Assembly (NCBI GenBank): GCA_910579745.1
Contig: CAJTVH010000033.1
Span: 1-29,630, forward strand
Length of the DNA: 29,630 nt
From: an uncultured Clostridia bacterium
Lineage (GTDB): Bacteria > Bacillota > Clostridia > Lachnospirales > CAG-274
Direction: 5' to 3'
Part shown: positions 23,559 to 29,630 of the stretch, piece after piece
Layout of the letters: each line of letters starts with the position of its first letter
Position numbering within the stretch: position 1 is the stretch's first letter
Program-made: the position numbers and the translations under genes
The notes under the pieces: model-generated
Told to the model about the DNA's origin: nothing
What the model saw: the letters and a program-made list of their open reading frames with translations, nothing else
Databases searched by the model: none

Positions 23559-23789
23559 TTAGTCTTGAACATACGCCATTAAAGCGACATGTCTCGCTCT
23601 TTTAATAGCGACTGTAAGAACTCTCTGATGTTTAGCGCAGTTTCCCGTAATTCTTCTCGGAAGAATTTTTCCTCTTTCGGAAACGAACTTTTTAAGCTTA
23701 GAAATGTCTTTATAATCAACAGTATTCACCTTTTCAGCACAAAAAGCGCAAATACGTTTTTTTCTTCTTCCACGTTTTTTATTAATCAT
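23559..23789 (-). CDS. rpsR: 30S ribosomal protein S18
   Basis: The protein has 76 residues, ATG behind AAGGAGG. It carries a basic N-terminus, RICAFCAEKV (C14 and C17), then DYKDISKLKKFVSERGKILPRRITGNCAKHQRVLTVAIKRARHVAL split across the conserved core, all typical of S18. The cysteines suggest the zinc-binding form. S18 pairs with S6 on the platform of the small ribosomal subunit. It is the last gene of the operon, but separated from ssb by 270 bases, longer than normal. Confidence 0.97.
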   Translation of the reverse strand: MINKKRGRRKKRICAFCAEKVNTVDYKDISKLKKFVSERGKILPRRITGNCAKHQRVLTVAIKRARHVALMAYVQD

Positions 23790-24059
23790 ATCACAAACCT
23801 CCTTACATATAAATTAGGAAAATTAAGTGAAATCCACGGCCCTCACTCAATTTAAAAATTAAATCTCGGCGCCTTTATTCCTCTTTATAAGGAAAATATT
23901 TCCTCTGCAAACTAAACACAATAATCTTTATATAAAACTTTCGGCGTCAGAGTCTAATATATGACAGCGACGCGTAACAGCCGTCTCTAACATAACTTAA
24001 ACACCAAAAAAACAAGTTTTCATTTAAGATTGGTATAAAGGTGGTCGCCTCTATAGACA
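23790..24059 (-). other. 270-base spacer between ssb and rpsR
   Basis: No frame with a start and ribosome site is seen, only a 21-codon frame (from about 23993) without a ribosome site. No clear promoter or terminator is visible. It ends in the strong rpsR ribosome site. Confidence 0.4.
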
Positions 24060-24524
24060 TTAAAAGGGTAAATCATCGTCGTCAACGCTGTCCTCAACAT
24101 TGTAGAAACCATCAGGCTGAGAATCCGCCGAAACCGGCTCAGAAACAGGAATCTGTGCCGACTGGCTTTGTGTCGGAGCCGAAACGCGTCTCGACTCAAA
24201 AGCCGCTTTGCTTTCAGCGAAATACTGCTCCTCAATGACAACTTCCGTGCTTACTCGTTTCTGCCCGTTATTGTCTTCCCAGTTTCTTACCTGTAATCTT
24301 CCCACAAGAGAAATCATCATACCCTTTTTGAAATATTTGCTTGTAAATTCCCCGATTTTACCAAACGCGACACAGTTAATGAAATCGGCGTCAGGCTCTC
24401 CGTCTCGCTTAAATCTTTTGTTTACCGCGACGGAAAAACGGACAATCGCCAAAGGCTCGGCGCTTTGAGAATACCTTACCTCCGGATCGGCTGTAAGACG
24501 TCCCATCAAAATAACTTTATTCAT
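24060..24524 (-). CDS. ssb: Single-stranded DNA-binding protein
   Basis: The protein has 154 residues. The N-terminal OB-fold (about 1-105) begins MNKVILMGRLTADPEVRY and includes FSVAVNKRFKRDGEPDADFINCVAFGK in family pattern. A flexible S/Q/P-rich linker follows, and the acidic tip DDDDLPF at the C-terminus is the docking peptide for replication and repair proteins. It starts 12 bases after the rpsF stop; its GAGGTGAT ribosome site overlaps that stop, so translation is coupled. The position between rpsF and rpsR is the classical bacterial arrangement. Confidence 0.98.
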   Translation of the reverse strand: MNKVILMGRLTADPEVRYSQSAEPLAIVRFSVAVNKRFKRDGEPDADFINCVAFGKIGEFTSKYFKKGMMISLVGRLQVRNWEDNNGQKRVSTEVVIEEQYFAESKAAFESRRVSAPTQSQSAQIPVSEPVSADSQPDGFYNVEDSVDDDDLPF

Positions 24525-24536
24525 AAAATATCACCT

Positions 24537-24824
24537 CTAAGCCTCTTGACGAACAATTAAATAACGAAGAATATTTTCTTTAATACGCATACGTTTCTCA
24601 ATTTCGTTCGGCGTGTTGTTTTCCGAACTAAAAGTAAAAAAGCTGTAAAAGCCTTCGTTTACTTTCTGAATCTCATAAGCTAGCCTGCGTTTTCCCCAAT
24701 CATCGACTTTCTCAACAGTGCCGCCAAATCTTTCAATAAGTTCTTTCACACCGTCAAACTCCGCTTTTAAAGCTTCCTCGTCTAAGTTTGGTTTAACAAT
24801 AACAGCAAGTTCGTATTTATTCAT
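24537..24824 (-). CDS. rpsF: 30S ribosomal protein S6
   Basis: The protein has 95 residues, ATG seven bases after AAAAGGAGGTG. MNKYELAVIVKPNLDEE and the RFGGTVEKVDDWGKRRLAYEI core are characteristic of S6; ENILRYLIVRQEA closes the fold. S6 binds S18 on the platform of the 30S subunit. First gene of the rpsF-ssb-rpsR operon, transcribed from the promoter at 24913-24941, divergently from the GH18 gene. Confidence 0.97.
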   Translation of the reverse strand: MNKYELAVIVKPNLDEEALKAEFDGVKELIERFGGTVEKVDDWGKRRLAYEIQKVNEGFYSFFTFSSENNTPNEIEKRMRIKENILRYLIVRQEA

Positions 24825-24851
24825 TATATTACACCTCCTTTTGGACTTTGG

Positions 24852-24902
24852 CCCTCAAAAAAATACTAATGAGAGCAAGGACGTACAGAAAATAATCCGT
24901 AC
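24852..24902 (-). promoter_or_regulatory. rpsF leader with two hairpins (possible S6:S18 autoregulatory site)
   Basis: The leader of about 80 bases holds GTACGG/CTGTAC (24902-24897 with 24888-24883) and CTCTCA/TGAGGG (24875-24870 with 24857-24852). In many bacteria the S6:S18 complex binds a hairpin at this place to repress its own operon. The position fits; I did not establish a match to the known consensus. Confidence 0.35.
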
Positions 24903-24912
24903 AACGAAATAT

Positions 24913-24941
24913 ATTATATCATAAAAAATCTGGAAACGCAA
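24913..24941 (-). promoter_or_regulatory. rpsF: Promoter of the rpsF-ssb-rpsR operon
   Basis: Minus strand TTGCGT (24936-24941), 17 bases, TATAAT (24913-24918). Confidence 0.85.
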
Positions 24942-24990
24942 TAGTTTATTTTAAAAACTTTTAAAATTTTAAAAAAAATCGCAAAAACAT

Positions 24991-25019
24991 TTGTTCAATT
25001 ACAATAATTGTTGTATAAT
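24991..25019 (+). promoter_or_regulatory. Promoter of the GH18-recU operon with an internal dyad
   Basis: TTGTTC (24991-24996), 17 bases, TATAAT (25014-25019). The palindrome CAATTA-CAA-TAATTG (24996-25010) fills most of the spacer and could be a repressor site. A second TATAAT at 25081-25086 lacks a -35. Confidence 0.6.
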
Positions 25020-25108
25020 AAACATAGATATAACACTTTCACAAAACATTAATACTACTTTCTCTAAATAATGAATTTAGTATAATACCCTTAATTAAGG
25101 AGAATTTT

Positions 25109-26980
25109 ATGAGCGAAAAAGATAATGATAATGAGTTTGAAGATGAAAAAACACAAAGTTTTAAAAACACTTTTAATATATACGGAGAAAATCAGGAGAG
25201 AGAAATTTCCTCAATAAGCGAGGAAATAAAAAAACGGCAAAAACTGCGTCAAATGAGGTATAAAAAAAATAAAAAGAAAAAAACAATTAAATTGCTTGTC
25301 GTTTTCTTTCTTATACTTCTCTGCGGTGGTTTTTCCGCTTATTTATTCCTGTCCGCGAAAACTTTAAAAAGCTCCGCGTACATAGAAAATTATTTTAACG
25401 AAAATATCCTTAGCAAAAAAATATATATAGATGGGGAAAAAACGATATGTCTTTTTGACCCCATTTATAAAGAAAACGGGGTATATATACCCATTTCATT
25501 TGTATTTTCTAATTTTGGGCATAATATACTATATGATTACAGCGATAAAATTTTAAGCATAGCCACCGAGTCAGAGTCCGCTAAATTTACGTTAAACGAA
25601 AACTTCTATTATGTAAACGGTAAAAAAACAGAACTTTCCAGCCCCGCCTTTATATATAAAGAGACAGATCCTACAGCGTCAGCAAAAGAAGTTTACGTAT
25701 CAAGTGACATAATCGAAAAATTTTACCCCGTCTCAATAAATTTTTCCGCGAAAAATAAGTCCATAATTATTGAGACCACAGAAAAAGAAAGATTTTCAGG
25801 AATTATAATAAACGAAGATACCTTAACAGATGAAAACTCAAACTCTCTTGAGATAAAAGCGAGAGAGGGCGATTATGTCTCAATATATGAGGAAAAAGAC
25901 GAGCTTGTTAAAATAGCTACTTCAGACGGTTTAGTTGGATACACGTCCCGTGATAATATAGAAAATAAAACCGCCCTGCCCTATACGGAAAAAAACCCTA
26001 TTCCCTCTCAAACCCTTTCCGTAAAAGGTAAACCAGTTATTTTATTTGACCAAATCACAAATAAAGACGCTAATTATCACTCTATAGAAAATGGGATACC
26101 AGCGGAAGTTGACGCTATTGTCCCAACATGGTTCTCTTTCGCTAAAACGGAGGACGGAAGCAATGGTGATATCATTTCCATAGCCGATGAGGATTATGTC
26201 AAGGCGGCTCATGAAAAGGGAATAAAAGTATGGGGCTTAATAACGGATAATTTTAACTCAAAAGTCAGCAGGGCTGTTGTGAAATCAGCTAAAACAAGAG
26301 AAAAAGTTATAAACCGTATATTGTCCCTGGCTAAACAATATAATCTTGACGGGATAAACGTTGACTTTGAAAATATCCCCGGCGATTCAATGCGTGAGTT
26401 CACTCAGTTTCTAAGAGAGTTATCCGCCGCCTTAAACAATATTAACTTAACCCTCTCTATCGACGTGTATATCCCAAGACCGTGGAGCTCATATTATAAT
26501 CGCGGCGAGTTTGGGGAAATAGTCGATTACTTCGTTGTAATGGGCTATGATGAACACACAGAGGGCTCTGAGACAAGCGGCTCCGTCGCGACAAAAAAGT
26601 GGTCCGAGGAATCTATTACATTGACGGAAAAAGCCGGCGTCCCCGCCGAGAAATTGCTTTTAGGAATCCCCTTTTACACTAGAATGTGGAAAGAAACTGA
26701 TAGCGGAAATCTTGAGACACGGGCTTATGGAATGGCGGAAGGAAAAAAAGCTATGACAGACAAAGGCGCTTTATTTAACTGGAATGAGGAAGACGGTCAA
26801 AATTACGCTGAGATAAATTATAATAACGCTTTATACAAAATGTGGCTTGAGGATAATAAAAGCGTTGAGGAACGTCTTAAACTTATAAATAAATATAATA
26901 TAGCCGGCGTGGCGGCATGGCGAAAAGGACTTGAAACCGATGACGTATGGCAAACAATAAAGAACTATATGAAAGGATAA
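25109..26980 (+). CDS. Membrane-anchored GH18 glycoside hydrolase (SleL/YaaH-like) with stalk and SH3-like domains
   Basis: The protein has 623 residues, ATG behind AAGGAG. An acidic, then very basic cytoplasmic part (1-58) precedes one membrane helix (about 59-82, IKLLVVFFLILLCGGFSAYL). A copper-amine-oxidase-N-type 'stalk' region (about 95-225), an SH3-like stretch (about 230-285) and a GH18 barrel (about 305-620) follow. The catalytic motif is D414-GINV-D419-F-E421. The family consensus is DGxDxDxE; the N at the third acidic position is usual in the SleL/YaaH branch that cleaves peptidoglycan at N-acetylglucosamine. A wall-remodelling role outside the cell is likely. It is translationally close to recU, seven bases downstream. 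Confidence 0.9.
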   Translation: MSEKDNDNEFEDEKTQSFKNTFNIYGENQEREISSISEEIKKRQKLRQMRYKKNKKKKTIKLLVVFFLILLCGGFSAYLFLSAKTLKSSAYIENYFNENILSKKIYIDGEKTICLFDPIYKENGVYIPISFVFSNFGHNILYDYSDKILSIATESESAKFTLNENFYYVNGKKTELSSPAFIYKETDPTASAKEVYVSSDIIEKFYPVSINFSAKNKSIIIETTEKERFSGIIINEDTLTDENSNSLEIKAREGDYVSIYEEKDELVKIATSDGLVGYTSRDNIENKTALPYTEKNPIPSQTLSVKGKPVILFDQITNKDANYHSIENGIPAEVDAIVPTWFSFAKTEDGSNGDIISIADEDYVKAAHEKGIKVWGLITDNFNSKVSRAVVKSAKTREKVINRILSLAKQYNLDGINVDFENIPGDSMREFTQFLRELSAALNNINLTLSIDVYIPRPWSSYYNRGEFGEIVDYFVVMGYDEHTEGSETSGSVATKKWSEESITLTEKAGVPAEKLLLGIPFYTRMWKETDSGNLETRAYGMAEGKKAMTDKGALFNWNEEDGQNYAEINYNNALYKMWLEDNKSVEERLKLINKYNIAGVAAWRKGLETDDVWQTIKNYMKG

Positions 26981-26987
26981 TCCGCTT

Positions 26988-27521
26988 ATGGGATACTGGA
27001 ATAGCAGGGGGCTTAGGGGAAGTGGATTTGAGCAGTGTATAAATTATACAAATGAGATTTACCGCCAAAAAGGACTGGGACTCATACAAAAAATCCCTAC
27101 CCCTATAACTCCAATAGAAATACAAAAAGAAACTGGACGTATTTCCCTCGCTTATTTTGACAGTAAAAGCACGGTAGACTACATAGGAATAATTCAAGGA
27201 ATAGCGATTTGTTTCGACGCTAAAGAAACAAAAGAAAAGAGCCTTCCTATACATAATATACATGATCATCAAATAGAATTTATGAGAGATTTTAAAAATC
27301 AGGGTGGTCTCGCTTTCATTCTTGTTCATTTTAAGTTTTTTGATAGATATTTTTATATGCCTATAGAGATTTTAATAAAATTTTGGAACAGAGCCAAAAA
27401 CGGCGGAAGAAAATCAATACGATTTGATGAGTTTGACACAAATTATGAAATATATCCTGATAAAAACAACTCTATTATACATTATATTGAGGCTGTGGCA
27501 AAAGAGTTCAGCAATATATAG
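26988..27521 (+). CDS. recU: Holliday junction resolvase RecU
   Basis: The protein has 177 residues. The N-terminus MGYWNSRGLRGSGFEQCINYTNEIYR, given here in parts (MGYWNSRGLRG; INYTNEIYR), and IQKIPTPITP are family hallmarks. The metal site is formed by D64 in STVDYIGI and D77-x-K79 in FDAKET, where Bacillus has E-x-K. RecU cuts four-way DNA junctions and modulates RecA during recombination and segregation. The AAAGGA ribosome site overlaps the stop of the GH18 gene, so the two are co-translated. recU is often paired with a wall gene (a class A penicillin-binding protein) in Firmicutes; here the neighbour is a GH18 hydrolase instead. Confidence 0.95.
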   Translation: MGYWNSRGLRGSGFEQCINYTNEIYRQKGLGLIQKIPTPITPIEIQKETGRISLAYFDSKSTVDYIGIIQGIAICFDAKETKEKSLPIHNIHDHQIEFMRDFKNQGGLAFILVHFKFFDRYFYMPIEILIKFWNRAKNGGRKSIRFDEFDTNYEIYPDKNNSIIHYIEAVAKEFSNI

Positions 27522-27556
27522 CTTACAGTGAAAACGGCGAAACGTAGTTTCGCATA

Positions 27557-27579
27557 AAAGTTTTTGTCAAACTTTTTTC
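27557..27579 (+). terminator. Terminator of the GH18-recU operon
   Basis: AAAAGTTT (27557-27564) pairs with AAACTTTT (27570-27577) across TTGTC and continues in T. A GCGAAAC/GTTTCGC hairpin (27538-27554) directly precedes it. Confidence 0.65.
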
Positions 27580-27740
27580 AATATGTGCCGCAAAGAAGTG
27601 CGGGCGGCGAAGCCGACTTTTGGCAAGGCCAAAAGCACTGACTGCGTTTGCGAAGTTTGAAGGCGGAGCCTCAAGGTTTTAAATGCTCAAAGAGCATTTT
27701 GGGGGGGGGTTGGACCCTTTTTGCGATAGAAAAAGGGTCC
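27580..27740. repeat. Hairpin-dense spacer with a run of nine G
   Basis: In order: CTTTTGGC/GCCAAAAG (27617-27624, 27628-27635), short GGC/GCC hairpins, AAATGCTC/GAGCATTT (27681-27699), G9 (27701-27709) and GGACCCTTTTT/AAAAAGGGTCC (27712-27722, 27730-27740). The whole gap 27522-27884 has no gene. It lies between convergent genes, so it is not a promoter region. Confidence 0.6.
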
Positions 27741-27800
27741 ATTAATCATAAATTTTATCGAACTCACATTAATTTACTATCTATATAAAAAGTATATAAA

Positions 27801-27829
27801 AAATCCCCCTCGCAAAGCGAGGGGGATTT
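27801..27829 (-). terminator. Terminator of the stalk-domain surface protein gene
   Basis: AAATCCCCCTCGC (27801-27813) pairs perfectly with GCGAGGGGGATTT (27817-27829) across AAA. On the minus strand it ends in a T-run, 55 bases after the stop codon. Confidence 0.88.
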
Positions 27830-27884
27830 CAAAATTGCTATATTGTTAAGAACTTTAACTAATCAATCTATAATTGCCTAATAA

Positions 27885-29630
27885 TTAAGCGTTGTAAGTT
27901 GCTGTTCTTGTATCAGCATCCCAACCAACATTTACGTTGATAGCTGTACCAATAGCTCTGAAAGGAACGAACATTCTTCCGTCAACGATTTCAGCTTTAA
28001 CACCGTTTTCCATGTTGATTTCAGCGCCGTTTACTTTCATGATGTTGCTTCCCGCTGTAAACTGAATAGTAGTCATGTTAGTACCAGCAGCGAAGAAGAT
28101 AGTAGCAGTCTTAGTATTAGCGTCAAACTGTACTTTACCTGACTCGTCGAAGTTTCCAACGCTGTCAGAGTCAACACCAAGAGCAATCATAACAAATCTT
28201 AAAGGAACCATTGTAGAGCTGCTTTCAGTCTGGATATAAGGAGCAACGTCCATGTCGAAGCTTTCTCCGTCAACAATGATAGTTTTCTCGCCGATAGTTA
28301 CTTTAACAACTTTGTCAAGAGTACCAGCTACAGTCTTCATCTTGATATAATCAGCGAATTTGATCGCTTCATTATCATCGAAGTATCCAAGACCTTTTTC
28401 AGCCTTAAGAACTTCTCCGTCCCAGTTAGTCTCTTCTCCGTCATCTACAGCACCTTCAGAGTAGTTGTTGATAAGAGCTGAACCGTATACTTTAAGACCA
28501 TAGTTACCATAAGGTATTGAACGAGTAGTACCGATCTTCACATTCTTGATAGTGATTTTAGAAGCGTCTGTAGACTCACTGTCAACGTTGAATGTGATAG
28601 CGCCTTTAGATACTTTGAATTTGTTTATTTTAAGGTCGCCTTCGATTTCATAATCTATACCTTCATCAGCGAAACCTAACTCTTCCTCACCGTAGATAGA
28701 GTCGATAGCTATTTTTACTGTACCGTTTTTAACAAGGATACCGCTTTCAGCTTCTGTAAGAACGATATCAGCAGTGTCTACTTTCTGATAACCCATGTTA
28801 GTCTCAGTAGCTTTTGTCTCAAGAGTAACAGGTTTAACAGCTTTAGCGATTACAACTTCCTCAAGCTCATCAGAAGAAATTCCGCCGCCCTCTACGCTTA
28901 CTTTGATGTCGCCTTCGTAGTTAGCGTCTACTGATAAGTTAAGTTTTACCTCGAAAGAAGAAGCGTCGTCTTTGTCAATGCTTCCGTCTTTAGCTCTACC
29001 TGGGTCTATCTCAAGAGTGTGACCATCGTTAGTTATAGAAGCCATAGACTCGATGTTTTTACAATCTTCTTCCTCATCAATCTCAAATCCGTAGATTTTT
29101 ACTTCATCAGGAACGTTGAATTTAAGTTTTCTGTTCTGATTCCAGCTGTCAGCTGTAATTTCAGCGAACTCGAATGTAGCTGACTCATAATCGTCAACAT
29201 CATACTCTTTAGCTACATCCTCAGAGATATATCTGCCGTAATCCTCATCATCGTCAAAGTCTAAGCCTTCTACATCGCTCCATGCTGTTCCGTCGATGTT
29301 TGTCTCATAACCTTTACGTCCTGAGTAGATAGTTGTAGGATCCTCAACAGCTTTTAATGTGAAACCATAGTCGCCTCTCTCAGCTACAGTAATAGTTTCT
29401 TTAGTAATGCCGTTACCGCTTACAGTAACTTTGATTTCACCGTAGTTGTCGTCATCCTCAGGAGTTACCCAAAGACCCTCGATTTTGATCGCGCCAGGTT
29501 TGTCAGTTTTGCCGTCTTTAGCTTTACCGATTTTGTCTGGAAGATAGAACTCAAGAGTATCCTCGTCAATAGCAGACGCGCTTACTGTTCCAAAAGTTGT
29601 GTTGATACCGCCGGAAATTTTTAATTCGCC
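27885..29630 (-). CDS. Large surface protein with C-terminal copper-amine-oxidase-type stalk domain (5' end outside window)
   Basis: The frame is open from the right edge to a stop at 27885, giving 581 residues; the start is outside the window, and the Met at 29045 is internal. Most of the visible part is an acidic, beta-rich sequence with Ig-like character (KIEGLWVTPEDDDNYGEIKVTVSGNG split over repeats such as ETITVAERGDYGFTLKA). The last 140 residues or so are a stalk domain: IIVDGESFDMDVAPYIQ, TMVPLRFVMIALGV, then MKVNGAEINMENG and RMFVPFRAIGTAINVNVGWD. Despite the name, this domain carries no copper enzyme activity. Codon use is strikingly restricted (GCT, GTA, ACT, AAA, CCT, GAG), unlike neighbouring genes, as in very abundant proteins. 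A structural surface or S-layer-like protein is likely. Confidence 0.85.
   Translation of the reverse strand, partial: GELKISGGINTTFGTVSASAIDEDTLEFYLPDKIGKAKDGKTDKPGAIKIEGLWVTPEDDDNYGEIKVTVSGNGITKETITVAERGDYGFTLKAVEDPTTIYSGRKGYETNIDGTAWSDVEGLDFDDDEDYGRYISEDVAKEYDVDDYESATFEFAEITADSWNQNRKLKFNVPDEVKIYGFEIDEEEDCKNIESMASITNDGHTLEIDPGRAKDGSIDKDDASSFEVKLNLSVDANYEGDIKVSVEGGGISSDELEEVVIAKAVKPVTLETKATETNMGYQKVDTADIVLTEAESGILVKNGTVKIAIDSIYGEEELGFADEGIDYEIEGDLKINKFKVSKGAITFNVDSESTDASKITIKNVKIGTTRSIPYGNYGLKVYGSALINNYSEGAVDDGEETNWDGEVLKAEKGLGYFDDNEAIKFADYIKMKTVAGTLDKVVKVTIGEKTIIVDGESFDMDVAPYIQTESSSTMVPLRFVMIALGVDSDSVGNFDESGKVQFDANTKTATIFFAAGTNMTTIQFTAGSNIMKVNGAEINMENGVKAEIVDGRMFVPFRAIGTAINVNVGWDADTRTATYNA

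Noticed and set aside
27701..27709. G9 run as a phase-variation switch
   Set aside because: It lies between the ends of two convergent genes, in neither a coding region nor a promoter, so slippage would change no product.

Overview
The window looks like a chromosomal segment of a low-GC Gram-positive anaerobe of the Clostridia (Bacillota). The support is AT-rich DNA, strong AGGAGG-type ribosome binding sites, sigma-A-like promoters with 17-base spacers, the division/wall run murA-ftsQ-ftsZ, an rpsF-ssb-rpsR operon, and SLH-domain, LysM/G5/M23, SleL-type GH18 and copper-amine-oxidase-type 'stalk' surface proteins. I cannot name genus or species.

Layout. (1) 1-2924, minus strand: a tandem array of a two-gene unit encoding small membrane proteins, most ending in a SHOCT motif. 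Two units are almost identical where they overlap (1064-base period). The outermost unit has fused its two genes, suffered a frameshift and lost its SHOCT end. (2) 2962-7223, plus strand: envelope genes, namely an SLH-domain protein, a LysM-G5-M23 peptidase and a membrane-anchored helical protein. (3) 7254-15411, minus strand: a GT2 glycosyltransferase, a GtrA-type flippase and two tandem YfhO-type GT-C proteins. These are the three parts of the known polyprenyl-phosphate-sugar system that decorates cell-wall polymers. (4) 15467-17590, plus strand: a compact type II restriction-modification module with a Bsp6I-like endonuclease, a C5-cytosine methyltransferase and a Vsr mismatch endonuclease, with unusual symmetric DNA around the endonuclease gene. 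(5) 17591-18346: a gene-free stretch rich in inverted repeats. (6) 18347-23393, plus strand: a Cof-type HAD phosphatase, then murA behind a highly structured leader, ftsQ and ftsZ. (7) 23493-24941, minus strand: rpsF-ssb-rpsR. (8) 24991-27579, plus strand: a GH18 hydrolase and recU. (9) 27580-29630: a hairpin-dense spacer and the 3' part of a large surface protein on the minus strand that runs off the window.

How the parts fit. Most of the window builds or guards the cell envelope: precursor synthesis (MurA), septum assembly (FtsQ, FtsZ), remodelling (M23, GH18), polymer glycosylation (GT2/GtrA/YfhO) and surface layer (SLH, stalk protein). The restriction module is the clearest accessory insertion. 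The two signals I find most worth testing are a 22-base palindrome before the methyltransferase that contains two copies of the predicted GCNGC target, and a nested-stem leader before murA whose unpaired pyrimidine run can pair with the murA Shine-Dalgarno sequence.
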